This document shows positions 1 to 12,100 of a stretch of 64,000 bases of DNA, piece by piece. Both the position numbers and the translations under genes were made by a program. The notes under the pieces were generated by a model. The model searched no databases and was not told where the DNA came from. It worked only from the letters and a program-made list of their open reading frames with translations. The stretch is taken from assembly GCA_027559495.1 (NCBI GenBank), contig JAMXSV010000017.1:434001-498000 (forward strand), in the 5' to 3' direction. Within the stretch, counting starts at the first letter, position 1, and each line of letters opens with the position of its first letter. The stretch is from Aurifilum marmelostoma. Its lineage: Eukaryota; Ascomycota; Sordariomycetes; Diaporthales; Cryphonectriaceae.

Positions 1-260
1 CAGATCGCATCGAAAGTTTGAGGTGAGGTCTAGGATTGCGGCAACGGACATGGGAATATGGAGAGAGAGGATGCAGGGGGTGGGTTCAACCTTCAAGGAA
101 GCGAGGCGTCAATAGCGTAGCGACGAGACGTGCTGTGTGGAGAGAGAGAGTAGAGGGCTGATGGTTCGCAAAGCAGGGAGGGTACGGGTGGCCCGTGTTG
201 CAGCCCGACCTCTCACGCCTCTGAAGAGCCCTGCAAGCCCTGCTGTTAGGGGTTTGGAGA

Positions 261-273
261 GGGGGGGGGGGGG
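261..273 (+). repeat. 13-base G homopolymer
   Basis: An uninterrupted run of 13 G in non-coding sequence. Length is likely to be unreliable in any read technology, which is relevant because two genes further right carry one-base errors in shorter G/C runs. Confidence 0.9.
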
Positions 274-1181
274 CAGGTCGATGCCGCTATGCTTAGCAAT
301 GTAGCCATGCTAACCAACCAAGGGTCCCCAAACTCCAACCGGACAAGAAACTCAGGGGCATGTGTGCAAGCGCAGGGCACAAAACTGCCACCCATTGACA
401 CCCTATGCTCGTCCTGGACAGGTTTCCTAAGCGCAGGGCCAACACCATCTTCCCTCTTGGGGAATAGGGTCTGCTTCCTTCTCGTGTGCTTGCACATGGC
501 TGGCTGTTGGTGCAGGGCTAATTTTCCGTATCTACTGTATCATTTGACTTATCACGCAGCCATCATTCATCATACGTAAGTACTTACCCATGGTCTCATT
601 TGCAAACCTGTCGTAATGCGAATTTTACCCATTCACTGCCTGGACGGTTCTCTTGGTGCCCTGGAGCCATGCGACGCATACGCTTCGAGTCATGAAGAAG
701 GGGGGTCCCCACGAAGCAGTACCAATAAATCGTCTATGCAAGCAGCGAACGATATTGCGCAATGAAACGGGCAAGGTTTCAAAAAAAAAGAGCCCACCCC
801 AAGACAAGCCGTAGGTTCTTGCTATAGAATACATCAGACAAGAAATTGTCTGGCTCTTTCACCAGACGGGCGAGGATCGAAAGATCCCACATGCATCAAC
901 TTATCTGAGGTGTCATGTCCTCTCCGTTGCTGTCATGCCCACCTGGTGAGGCATGTATTTTATGAGCCAGACATCATCGAGCACACTCCCCTCTCTTTCT
1001 TTCCTTTATTCGTATTTTTTTTTATTTGGTTTCTTAAACTTTTTCCTTTCTCCGATGACCTTACCCTAATAGACCTTCAATGGATCCACCGCTCCCGCAC
1101 GTCAGGGTCCTCGGCAGGTACACAGCCAAGTCCATAGTTCAGTAGTACTGTTTATAATAGACCAATAGAGTCTATTCAGAG

Positions 1182-1192
1182 ACCCTAACCCT
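1182..1192 (+). promoter_or_regulatory. Telobox-like element
   Basis: ACCCTAACCCT, a two-unit match to the complement of the fungal telomere repeat TTAGGG, about 410 bases upstream of the ATG at 1605. In yeasts and plants such boxes bind Tbf1/Rap1/Myb-type factors in promoters; a regulatory role here is inference. Confidence 0.3.
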
Positions 1193-1604
1193 CCCACTCG
1201 GATTTCAACCTCCCTCCAGGATGGAGCTTCGGGCTTTAGCGTGTCTTCGCCGCGATCTCGCTGACGACAACCCGTCCCCGTCGTTTGGACTGTCGTCTTC
1301 CTGTTGCGAACCCTCCTCGTTCTGGTCTCAAGGGTCCTTTGTATGCGGGACAAGAGGAACGTCCTCCACACACGCAGACGCGATTTCTATTCTTGTCTCG
1401 CATGCGTGTGACACGGGCTAGACGAGGGGGCACAGGTCATACCTGACTGCTGCCACTCTGGAACCGAATCCTCCTTTCTCCTCGTCAGCCCTCGACCCGG
1501 AGCCGCCGATCGACCGCCCTCCGCCAGACCTTGCCTCGCGAGAACCACATATCTCATAGAATATCCGCGCATCTCTGCAGGACAGCATAAGACTTTCTCT
1601 TAAG

Positions 1605-2239
1605 ATGGGTTCGACAGTGTCTACAGCAAAGGCAAGGCGGAATGCCCCCTTCCCTGTCTCGCATAAACGCTCAGGATTGCTGACCGCCGCTCTCTGGCTC
1701 GCTAGACCCTCATCGTCCCGGCGATAATAGCATTGCTTGTCTTCCTCCTCGCGACGTATATCCTGCTGCCCCTCTGGCAGCGCTACCGGTCCAGCCGGTA
1801 TGGCGCGTACCTCCCACTAGAGTCCATCTCCTCGGGGACGTTATCGCTGCGATACCGGGTCCAGAACGCCATCGCCCGGTGGATCGTGCCCTCGGCCTGG
1901 CGCGAGCGGATACAGGACCGGCTGGTGGTGGCCGGCGGCACGGGCTCGGACAACGGGTATAATTCCGACGAGGGCGAGGAGCTGGACGAGGTGCCCGAGG
2001 ACGAAGACATGCGCGCAAGGCTCGAGAGGGAGGCGAGGCGGACCAGGAGTAGCGGGCGACCGGATCTGGAAAGAAGGCTGAGCCGAGAGTAAGTCCTTGT
2101 TATCACACTGCACCAGTTGAGGGGACCCTATGTGTGAACCAGCTGCTAACGATGATTTCTTTTTTATTTTTTCAGCTTAGAAGAGGGCTTCAGGGACGAC
2201 AGCGATGACGAGGCAGGATTCCCCGTCCGAGCGACGTAG
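1605..2239 (+). CDS. Small single-pass membrane protein, three exons
   Basis: Exons 1605-1616, 1706-2088 and 2176-2239 give 152 residues. The first exon has only four codons (MGST). Intron 1 (89 nt) starts with a weak GTGTCT donor but has a CTGAC branch site and ends CTAG; splicing here completes a hydrophobic stretch of about 24 residues (roughly 5-28) that ends in ILLPLW and is followed by basic residues, so the N-terminus is probably an anchor with the rest facing the cytosol. Intron 2 has GTAAGT, CTAAC and TTCAG. The C-terminal half is acidic and charged and ends with an LEEGFRDDSDDE-like stretch. I do not recognise a named family; it resembles small conserved Pezizomycotina proteins of unknown role. 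The splice model rests on signals and frame only. Confidence 0.65.
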
Positions 2240-4387
2240 GCTTTGCTCAGAATATATTCGTAGAGCGACCCTTAGGGTCATTCATAAAGCATAACACAAA
2301 TCCAGCAATTTCATGAACACGGAAGGCTTATATTGCTAGGCTATTCACCACGGCTTACTACACCACTGATAGTTCTCGGTCCCGAAGAGCAGCTGACGCA
2401 GGTGATATTGCAAGGAGAAGAAAGGAAAATCCTAGTAAATATGCACTGATTCCTCAGTAGTGCCGACTGGCGATGGCGGCGACTATTTGCTGTAGTCTGT
2501 AGAGAGGATCAGTCGCCAGACTGAACATGCCACGAGACCATCTCGATAGCTTTAGTAACAAGTCGGTTCTCGCCCAATCAGTATGGACAAGCCTCTTTCT
2601 CAGATCCCAGACGCCAAAACAGGCCTGAAGGTTAGTCAGGCGGAGGACACGCAAGATGGAAGAGTACCTAAAAGGAGTGGGGCCCCGCTGCATGAACTGG
2701 GGCGGGAAGACATGGGTGAAACAAAGCGGGAAGTAGCCAGGGGTTTTCTTGTTTTTTATTTTAAATAAATACGAAGGTGGCAGGCTCCTGACGAGTTCCA
2801 TAATTCAATACGAGTGTGACGGTGATGGTTCACAGCAGACGTCAAGGTTACGATCAAAGCAGAGCAAGAGGAGAGAAGAGTAGGTTTCGACGGTACTGCA
2901 CTTGGTCTGAACTGCCTCTGAACTATGCACTATTACATAGCGCTACAGTTGGTTATAAACAGCGACTCCACAGGCTCCCAGCCCTCTTGCTGCAACAGTT
3001 TCCCGTTTCGGGCAAGAGTCGACTTACACCACGTTCCCATGCTGCATACCGGCCCCATGCCATGCACTGATACCATCACTGGGATCCTTGTTGGGCCCAA
3101 TTAGCTGCCGCCAGCCTTGCGCCCAGCCCCTTGTCGCCTATACTGGTTGCGTACTATGCTAGAGGGTCCCTCTCCTCTTCCCGCTGTACTTAAAGTACTT
3201 AGTAGGTGCTTAGGTATTAGTACTATCACCATGGTGGTTAATTACTTGATATACTTACTGCATGCTGATACCAAGCTCTGCATGTATGACATGCTGTAGC
3301 TGCCCCCGACCGACCGAGACCCCATGCCCGACAACTTAGGGCTTGCGTCTTTTACGACGTGGAACACAATGCAGCTGAGACCAGCCTGACGTCTTTTGAA
3401 TCTTTTCCTTTTTATCTTGACGTTTCGAGCTGACCCGCACAGATGCAGTCGTGAAAGAAAGAGGGTGGGGAAAGAAGTGACAAGCACGTACCATAGCCAG
3501 TACCTTTGACATAGCAGCAGGGCCAGCCCCAGCTTATCGAGGGGTACCACAACGCACGCACGCCACATGCTACCGCTACCACCACCTCTGCCAACACCTC
3601 AACCACCTCACACCTCTCTCACTCAAGACCTGACCTAACCGACACAGCTGTGACTAAATCCACCGCAGCTGACCTCTTGACTTGGTCTTTTTTTTTTGTG
3701 TGTGTGTTTGTTATCGACCCTTTTCTTTTACTACCGTTTGCGAGCCAGCCTTTCCACCCACCCACACCCTTCCCCACCCCCAACCCCCTCCTCCTCCTCC
3801 TCCTCTCATTACCTTTCTCCCAGCTCAGACGGAGCCTTCTTTTTTCGTCCATCCCACCACCTCCTCAGGCAGGCCCAGTCAGCCCCTCATTTCCCAGACT
3901 GCAGAGGACGCGGTTACTCGTGACCACGTAGCTGGTCAACGATCATTGGTGGCTGCCACTTCTTCGGCTGCTCTGAGGGGCCTCTCTCTCAACAAACTTA
4001 ACTGCTACTACTACCTTTCGCTACGTACCCAGGTACCTCTAGGCACGGTCGTGTCACCCACCCACCCACCCACCGACCACGTTACCTGTCACTCACTGCC
4101 AGCCAGCCAGCCACCAGGGCAAAAACTCACAGCTCTTGTCCCTTCTCTCTGTCATGCCACTTGGTGCCTTGAGCAGTCTCAGCTCTTCTTCCATCCCCAC
4201 CTCCCCATCTTGCAGTCAGAAGAAGAAGAAGGAGAAGCAGCAGCAGCAGCAAGCTCCAGCCTGCTGGCACCCGTCACTCGCAGCCATCCCAGTCCATCCT
4301 CTCGTGTTCCCTCTCGTCTCTTTCGAGCACACCTCCAATCTCCTCCACTGCATCCTGATCATCTCACCCTGGGCCTCCACCCCGACC
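2240..4387. other. Intergenic plus probable long leader of the RING gene
   Basis: No coding sequence recognised. The right part (about 3600-4387) is strongly pyrimidine-rich, with a (CTC)n tract at 3788-3807, (ACCC)n near 4057-4073 and an (AGC)n tract near 4236-4251, typical of a fungal promoter and leader. Reading frames open through 3682-4836 and upstream of 4388 arise from this low-complexity sequence and have no domain content. Confidence 0.5.
3788..3807 (+). repeat. (CTC)n microsatellite
   Basis: About six tandem CTC units inside a longer C/T-rich tract upstream of the RING gene. Confidence 0.8.
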
Positions 4388-5302
4388 ATGAAGTCAGTGA
4401 GGCTGGCCAAGTCGGCCGTCAGGACCTCCGTCGTGCGGCACGACGACCATCCCGAGCGGCCCGTCCTCGACCCTACCTGCCCTATCTGTGCCGTCGACGT
4501 GGGGACCAAGTCCCCGGAGGGCATCAAGGAGGGCTATGCAGTCACTCCCTGTGGCCATGTCTTTGGCAGCATGTGTATCAAGAGGTACCTCGCCATCACC
4601 GACAAGCCCATGTGCCCCGTCTGCCGGGCCGACCTCTTCCACGCCTGTCTGCACCCCGTGCTGCCTTCGGCGTACGACCCCAAGAAATCCCGAATGAGCC
4701 GCGACGAGGCCGCGGCCAAGGCCTTCCCCGACGAGCCCCGACACTCCGACTGCAGGTTCTGCCGGCACCGCAAGATCAAGTACGCCCGGCGCATGCGCAG
4801 GCACGAGGTCCTCGAGGCCGCGGCGAGGAAGGGTGATCACCGTAGCGGCGGGTCTGGATCGTCATCCGAGGGTGGGGTGGACAGCGACGACAGCGAGAAC
4901 CCGGGCGGGAGCTCTGGTGGCGGCAGCAGCAGCGGCGGCGGCGGCGGCGGCGCGGCTAGGGGGCTGAGGTTGGCGCTACAAATCCTCCATATCACGGCTG
5001 CTCTGGCGAGGCTGACGCTGGATGCTGCTCGTATTAGGAAGATCAAGATGCCTCCCGAGGACCAAGATGAAGAGGACAGCGAGAGCGCCGAGCTGTATAA
5101 CGAGGACCGAGAACTCGACGGCGGAGGCGACCTGATCATGCCCGGCTCCCCTCGGCTTTCGGCCAACCGCAGCAGCATGCCTCCCGTCCCTGGACCCTAC
5201 GGCCACTGGGACCTTGCCAACAAGGGCCCGGACTGGAAATTCCTGGGCTGGTACGACCAGCAGGAGCCGAAGATGAAGACAAGAGCCGAGCACTTCTCAT
5301 GA
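4388..5302 (+). CDS. RING-finger protein
   Basis: Single exon, 304 residues from the ATG at 4388. That start (ACCATGA context, MKSVRLAKSA) is preferred because the in-frame sequence upstream is low-complexity Ser/Lys/Gln and reads like leader. A RING begins with CPIC at residue 31 and closes with CPVC at 76-79, separated by PCGHVFGSMC; the position that normally holds the fifth zinc ligand, two residues after the His, is Gly. A second cysteine pair (CRFC) follows near residues 120-125 in a basic segment. The middle is Gly/Ser-rich from a GGC repeat, and the tail is acidic. Such proteins are usually E3 ubiquitin ligases; substrate and partners are unknown. No membrane span is evident. Confidence 0.75.
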   Translation: MKSVRLAKSAVRTSVVRHDDHPERPVLDPTCPICAVDVGTKSPEGIKEGYAVTPCGHVFGSMCIKRYLAITDKPMCPVCRADLFHACLHPVLPSAYDPKKSRMSRDEAAAKAFPDEPRHSDCRFCRHRKIKYARRMRRHEVLEAAARKGDHRSGGSGSSSEGGVDSDDSENPGGSSGGGSSSGGGGGGAARGLRLALQILHITAALARLTLDAARIRKIKMPPEDQDEEDSESAELYNEDRELDGGGDLIMPGSPRLSANRSSMPPVPGPYGHWDLANKGPDWKFLGWYDQQEPKMKTRAEHFS

Positions 5303-6944
5303 TGATGACGATGATGCCGGCGTAGGGTGATGGCAAGGAGGCCGCGGCGTCTGTAGACAGCGGCATGCCCGGCACTGTCAGGATGGCTTGATGAAACGAC
5401 GCTGGGTGGGGCGTACACCGTTCATCCTGCCACAATTTGAGAGGTATGATTAACTAGATGCGCAGGAATCGACTGACTCCGGTGGGTGGACATGGTTACG
5501 GACATGAGGGCAAGGAGCATAGGCTGTGTTCACTGGGGTTTATAGGAGCTTTGGAGCAATGCGGCGTATTTTTATATTTTTTTTTCCCTTTTCCTTTCTC
5601 TTTGTTGTTTCTCTCTTCGTTTCTCTCACTCGCTCACTACTACACTGCTATCGCTGGGCAGTCATTATTCACGGTCTGATTGGACCAGGATTTCCGTCGT
5701 GATCGAGCACCTGACATCTGGTCTGGTTTCGGCCGCTGCTAGGTTGGTGGAAGAAGGGTGATCCTGATCGGGCGTGCAAGGCAAGTCTATCGGATGGAGG
5801 GATGGATGTGGTATGTCAGCTAGACAGGTTGCATCAACAAACATACCTTGGCTGGTTTCCCAAGTTCACTTCAGTGTAGCACCCATGACCGTATATACCT
5901 GACTGCATTGAAATGGCTTGAAAAGCCTCAAGTGGCAGGCCTATCGCCTACTTTTGAGATCAACGCTGTTCGCCTTCAGCTACACCTTCGCCTGTAGACC
6001 GCTACACGACAAACAGCACTTCATTTTGATTTCTCACTGGAATGTCTTCTTGTCGTTTGACTGCCAAGTGCAATCCTGGTCTTCCCTGATCTCGAGCTTG
6101 TTGACGTCTATATACACCTTCGAATGTCGATTTCGTTGGTTGCCTCCGGATGGCTGAAGTGTTGTTGTTCATTGTGACTGCTGTTGAAGTGGATTGGATC
6201 AGCATCCAGTTCTGTCATCTTCAAAGCTGTCCGATGTTCAACATGAAGGCGGTATAAACAACGTTAAGGAATACTTTGCACTGCAATATATACTGGTTCG
6301 CTTGTGTGTACGAGACATCTGCACACGCAATGACTGCTCCACCTTATATATGCATATACACATACATAAATGCTTGCTTTTCCCTGTGTTTTTTTTTTTC
6401 TTTTCTTTTTTTCCCTTCCTACATCGCTTTTCTATCCTTCTTCTCTCTCACCTATCTTTCTATCTTCACACTTCTCTTTGCGGAAAAACAGGCGGACGCA
6501 AATCAGGCATTTCTACCATGACTTATTAATAACAACGACAATAGTAGCATCTTACAGCAGTTTAGGCAATCCGGCACAGGTGGGGTACTGCCCTGGAACA
6601 GAGAGATGGGCCCGCTGAAGACCCGCTAGCGCAGACTGACAGCACCCACCCGATCGCCCTGATCCCTGTGCTGATGACGGCGTGTGCCCCGCCATCCCGC
6701 TGGTCATCTTTCCCTAATCGTGACTTTCAACCCCAAATAAATCTCGGCGCGTGTTCTGCGACGCGTTGACCGACTTTAGACGACGACGACAACGACTACG
6801 ACTGGTTCTTTGTCAATTAACCACCACGAGACGCACACGTCTTCACGGAATCCCTCAAGGAGGAGGGCGTCCTCCGGTTCTCGAGCCAGCAGCAGTAGCC
6901 GGCCCCGTTCCTGCGGGCCCTTTTCTGTCTTTCTCTTGCCCGGC
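5303..6944. other. Intergenic, includes the hus1 promoter
   Basis: No coding sequence recognised in 1.6 kb. T-rich tracts occur near 5570-5620 and 6385-6480. The last 200 bases hold an ACGCGT element at 6761-6766. Confidence 0.5.
6761..6766 (+). promoter_or_regulatory. MCB-type element (ACGCGT)
   Basis: A perfect palindromic MluI cell-cycle box sits 179 bases upstream of the hus1 start, with a second GCGCGT-like core at about 6747-6752. In yeasts MBF binds ACGCGT to drive G1/S genes including DNA repair and checkpoint genes; the use here is inference. Confidence 0.45.
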
Positions 6945-8272
6945 ATGAGGTTCAAGACGGAGCTGAAGAATATCCGCACCTTCAACAAGCTAATCGCAGC
7001 TCTCAACTCCCTCGAGAAGATCGCCTGGGTCCGTCTCGATGATGAGACGGCCCGCTTTACGGTGATTCCGGAGACCGGGTCGCAGGTGTGGGCGTGAGTT
7101 TCTCTCCTTGTTGTTGTCGGCCTCCTCCTCAAACCCCCGGCCCCCCCCCTCTTGAAAAGACGAGAAGCAGGCAGGGAAGAATTCCTGGTCACTGACCAAT
7201 ATATACTCATCAAACTATATACACAGTTCACTCTCCATGGACTTCATCTTCAACGACTACCACATCCAGTCCGCGGAGCCCTCCAACACCATCAACCTCG
7301 AGCTGCCCCTCAACCCGCTCCAGAGAGCCCTCAAGTCTGCCATCAACAGCGACCACGCCACCTTGCGCCTGACCAAGAAGGACGGCATCCCCGTGCTCTC
7401 CATGACTATCCACACCACCCCGGAACAGCGCTCCAATGAGCCACGCTCCGGTATTCCCTTCCACAACCACCGCACCACTGCCGCCCAGCGCTCTCACGGC
7501 GGTGGCGATGATGACGAAGATGACGACGATCCTTTTGGTGATGTCGACATGGAGGCTCTGGAGCTGACCATGAGGCGCGAGCGCGAGAAGGTCATCACCC
7601 AAGACATACCCGTGCGCGTCCTGCACCCGGACACAGTCGAGACCATCATGCAGCCCAAGGTCCGCGAGCCAGAGGTCCACATCCAGCTGCCGCCGCTCAT
7701 GCAGCTCAAGGCCATCTCCGACAGGTTCACCAAGCTGGCCACCACCAGCACCACATCTACAGGCGGCGGCGGCAACCGCGAGCGTGGTCCTGGCAGCGGT
7801 GCTGGCGGTGGCGGCGGTAGCCCCAAGCTGGAGCTCAGTGCCAACATGCACGGCGGCCTTCGCCTGCGCATCGCGACCGAGGCGCTGGACATCGAGAGCG
7901 TCTGGCGCAAGCTCGATAACCCCCAGCTGGACCCCGCCCAGCTGACGGTGCCCATCGAGCAGCACCCCTCGACGGCTTATCGTCAGGCCGGCCCGGACAA
8001 GTGGGCCACGGTCCGGGTCGACGGCAAGGACTGGAGCAGGGTGCTGAGCGTGGGCCGGCTCGAGGGGAGGGTTATAGCCTGTTTTGCCGACGATCACGCG
8101 CTGATTTTGTATGCGTACGTCCCGCAGTTTGATGATGCAACTGCGGAAGACGCCGTCATTACGGTAAGTCTGTCTGCTTGCGAGCCGCGATTTTACTCAT
8201 CTACCTGTATCTCTGCTGACCTTTCTTTCTCTTTTCTTTCAACAGTACTATGTCTCATCTTATAGCGCCTAA
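6945..8272 (+). CDS. hus1: Hus1, checkpoint clamp (9-1-1) subunit
   Basis: Exons 6945-7093, 7227-8163 and 8246-8272 give 370 residues. The N-terminus [10 protein letters not shown], the block [25 protein letters not shown] and the following [22 protein letters not shown] are characteristic of Hus1, the PCNA-like subunit that with Rad9 and Rad1 is loaded at damaged DNA to activate ATR-type signalling. Intron 1 (133 nt) has GTGAGT and a CTGAC branch; intron 2 (82 nt) has GTAAGT and AACAG; both joins keep frame, and the last exon adds only YYVSSYSA. Two low-complexity inserts (an acidic [13 protein letters not shown] stretch and a Gly-rich stretch) make it longer than the roughly 280-residue animal protein. 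An ACGCGT box lies upstream. It converges with sec16. Confidence 0.93.
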
Positions 8273-9197
8273 GCCCTCAGCACATTGCATCTTGTTTACT
8301 TGGAAGGAACCATAAAATTCTGTTGGCGTTTAGGATGATGTTGTGATGATACCAGGCGTTTTATGGCGGCGGATCTGCGGATTGATGCGAAACGCAATGC
8401 GAAACGCAAGGGCAGGTCATTTTTAATCCTTTGCTTGAGGAGTTTTAAAAGTACGAGAGAAAGTTGTCTTCCTAGACTTAATTCTGTTATAAACAAGCTG
8501 GGACCACCGTCAGAGCTTGGACTTTCCCTACTTCTTATATCCCGATTTTGCATGTATGCATGCAACGTCCGAGGTCCCATCGATCTATCTGATGCATCAG
8601 TTGCTGCTCGTCTCGTCTTACGTGTCATGTAGCTATAGACAGCGCGATTGGAAAGAACCGCATATCCTTCATAACAGAGCATCGGCTAGACAGGATGGGC
8701 GATTTCTCAACATGAGCAACCTGGAGGCGGTCAAGTGCAAGCAGAAAAGCAATATATGGTAGTTGCAACAATGAGTGCGTGAGATGTGCGAGACCACAAG
8801 TCTCCTCGTCCCACTCATGATATATATCCATACAGTACGATCTGCCACAAACTCTATTACATGTCCAGTCCTCTTTATGTGGTTGGTTTTCCCCATCATT
8901 TCCGTCTTCAGCACCGAGCAGTTGATCCGTCAAGTCATTGTTGAAACATGCTCCTCAATAAGAAAAAAGGAGAGAAGCTTCTGGCCTGGCCTGCCCGGTC
9001 CCATGCGCGTGTGTATATTTATATAGGCGTGTGCGTGCGTATGCCTCCATATCTCATGCAATGCCAATGCGTTCCTCCAAGGAAGCATCCCTCCCCAAGA
9101 AGAAGGAGCGCGTTGACACCGCTTTATTCCTCATCAGCGCCTTGTCTTCCGTCGTTCCCCCCAACGACCTCGTCTCATGCCGACGCGGGGCACTCCC
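8273..9197. other. Convergent intergenic region hus1/sec16
   Basis: Shared 3' region of two convergent genes. Moderately AT-rich, with no recognisable gene. Confidence 0.5.
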
Positions 9198-12100
9198 CTA
9201 CTTAGCCATGACGTCGACATATCTGCCACCGCCCTTCTTCTTGCCCCTGGCGCCCTTGCGCGGCGCTGCGGCTCCGAGCAGGTCGTCGATGCTGCTCGCA
9301 TTGCTCATGCTCGTAGCAGGGCGGCTGGGCGGTGCCGACGGCGGACCACCACCATTGCTGGCTGTTGATACAGAGCGCATCATAGGCGGCGTCGCGGAGC
9401 CGGCCGGGCCTGGCAGGGGTGGCGTGCTGGCACCCTCTGATGGTGTAGGCGTAGCTCCGGTACGTGCTGGCGGGGCGGAAGCCGCAGGTCCGGGCAGTGA
9501 GGGTCTCGGCGTCGCGCGCGGCGGCGGAGGCGTCGATGTCCTCGGTCCGCTGTCTTCTGCGCCCGCGGCCTTGTTCACCCACCGCTTCTGGTCGGGGTCA
9601 TACACGAAGCTCGACTTCTCGCCCAGCTTGGCGCGGATCGGCTTGTTGGGTGCCGAACTATCGAGCGACTCCTTCTTGGCACCCCCGCCGAACCAGCCAC
9701 CAAAGCCCCAGCCCTTCTTGGCTTTGGCTGCCTTCTCCTCTTCTGCCCGTTTCGCTGCATACAAGTCAGTATGGAACCTACATAAGTACCTGCGAATGAG
9801 CAGTGGACACTTGGACTTACCATCCTCTTCAGCGGCCTTGCGGAACAGCTCCTCGTTCTCCCTGTCCTTCTCTGACTTGGATTTTTCAGCCGGCTTCGCG
9901 ACCATGGAAGGGTAATTGTCGTCATCATCATCATCCATAAAGCTCTTCTTCTTGGGCTTGGGCTCATCATCATCTTCGGTGTTGTCGACGTTCGTCTCGG
10001 GGTCAGGTTGGTAAGACGGAGGCTCATAGCCATACGGCTGGAAAGAAGGTGGCTCGAATCCGCCCGAGGATGCCGGCTCCTCAATTGACTGCACCGGTTG
10101 GTCTTGCACGGCATGTGGCATTGGTGGCTCGTAGCCGTAGCCGTGCCCGTCGCTGGTGTTAGGCTCGGGCGCGGTCGGAGCGTAAGGTGAGTGGCTCCTG
10201 GGAGCGAGCGCCGGCGACTGTTGTGCGAAGGGAGTGTAGGGTGAAAACCCTGGGGTCCTCAGCCCAGAGGCTTCTGCAGAAGGGGAAACCGAGGTTGCTG
10301 AGCTGATAGCCGGAGGAGCGGCAGCAGGCTGGTTGGGAGACTGGATTGCAAGTCCCATCGGCGGCTCAGGATACCCTTGAGCAGGAGTAGCCACGCTGTT
10401 GTTGGGCATGTAACCTCCTGAAGGCCCAACATATGAGTCGGAAGAGGGCCGCCGAGGCTCATAAGGATTTCGGCTATATTCTCCAGAGGTGCGTTCCATA
10501 GACGAGCGTCCAGACGGAGTGTAAGATGAGTGCGGATCGTATGGAGCTGCGGCGGCAGGCGTTGCAGCAGGTGCATACCGCGAAGCAGACCTCGTCAAAA
10601 CGGGGGAAGCGGTCGGCGCCAGGGAGGATCCATAGCCTTTCGGTGGGGAACTGAACATCTCCATGCCCGTAGCATTAGATGCAGACGGCGGTCGGCTGAC
10701 AGTGGGAGTGCCGCCCTGGATTTGTGCGAAAGGCCCTGACTCCTCGCCAAACTTTGGAGATCCTTGCGCACTTGCATCTGCATCGTCGCCCGCCACGAAT
10801 TTGTTGAATCGGCTCCACATAGAGTCTGAGACTTTGCCCATGGTTGGCTTGGAGATCCATGAGCCGGTGGCTTCCTTGTTGGGGGCTTGAAGCATTCTCT
10901 GGCGCAAGTCCTCGACCGTCGATTCCAGAAGTAGATGGTGGTACGGCGACCGCCTTGTCTGCGCCGTCATGTCTCTCAAGATCATGTCACAGTATTGAAG
11001 CGCCTTGTCTCGGAAACCGTGCTCAGCCAGCGTGATGGCGTGCTGGAGCTTGTAGACAGCAAGGTGAGGGACACCGTATGCAACTGATGGTATTCCGGTC
11101 AGGCTGAGGCCATACTCGTAGACCTCGCTGAGCAGCAGAGCCTCTGTCTCTTTGGAAAACTGCTGTGACTGGGTCTTGTGATCTGCACCGACGAGAACAA
11201 ATTGCGCTCTTGGGTCGTCGAGTCCGCCGAACACGGCGGCAGACCGGGCGAAAATGAAGCAGATATGAGCAGCCTCTGCTCTCCCATACCCGGCGAGCAA
11301 GTCGCCGAGGGAGTTCAAGGCCTGCTCATCACCCGTGCTCCTGTTGCTGAGAATGAGAGTCACAGTCTCACGCCACTTCTCCAGGCCATCCAACCCACTG
11401 GCACTAGCTGGTCCGGCGGAGGACGCGACCAGCTGCACACCTGCGCGGGCATGCACAGGAACGAGCTCGTCGACACTCTCTTGATGATTGCCAGACAGGA
11501 CAGAGTAGAGCGCTGCGAGCGACTCGTTGTTATGTCCCGGGAAGTTGACCTCCTTCTTGATGAACTCTTGTGAGACTTTGTGGTAGAGGTCAGGCGATAC
11601 GGTGTTGGCAATCAACAGAGCATGGCCCCAGAGTCGTTTGTCGGCAGCATCCCAAACTGCTTTCTCTCGGTCGCCGGAGAGGAGAGCCTTCTTCAGGCGC
11701 TGGATCGTGCCCGAGTCTACAGCATCTGATTGCATCTGCGTGGAAGATAGGTCGTTTGCAAAACCGAAGGCAGGACTACTCGTGTCAAGTGGGGCTGGAG
11801 CTTCGTCCTGTTCTGTCGGTTCAAGCGAAAGAACATCGCGAACAGCCTTGTCCACAGTCGCATTCCCTTCGAGCAAGCCATCGTTCTCTATCATCACTCT
11901 TAGGATCTTCCAAAGAAGCACACGTTCGACCGCTCGCTTGTCCTCGTGTGACACCTGCGTCTGGAAAGCGAGGTTCGGAAGGCCCCTCTCGAGCTCCTCA
12001 ATGCCCACAGTGAGCCAGCTGATGGTCTCCTTCTTCTTGGACTTACCCCTCAGCGGGCCAGGGAATTTGGCAAGGCGTTCCTCCAGCGGCTGGACATCCT

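Larger units (their letters stand above)
1..1604. other. Intergenic: no gene recognised
   Basis: No reading frame here has a recognisable domain or a convincing exon structure. It holds a 13-base G run at 261-273, a pyrimidine-rich stretch near 985-1050, and a telomere-box-like ACCCTAACCCT at 1182-1192, which would lie in the promoter or leader of the gene starting at 1605. The left end may contain the upstream part of a gene outside the window, but nothing proves it. Confidence 0.5.

Noticed and set aside
3682..4836. 384-codon plus-strand frame overlapping the RING gene
   Set aside because: Its first half is CT-rich leader and its second half is the RING gene read out of frame.
7228..8097. 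289-codon frame on the minus strand opposite hus1
   Set aside because: Mirrors hus1 exon 2; composition is that of antisense GC-rich sequence and hus1 is clearly the real gene.
9031..9915. Long open frame opposite the 3' end of sec16
   Set aside because: Low-complexity Pro/Ala/Ser/Gly translation with no domain; a by-product of GC-rich codons on the coding strand.
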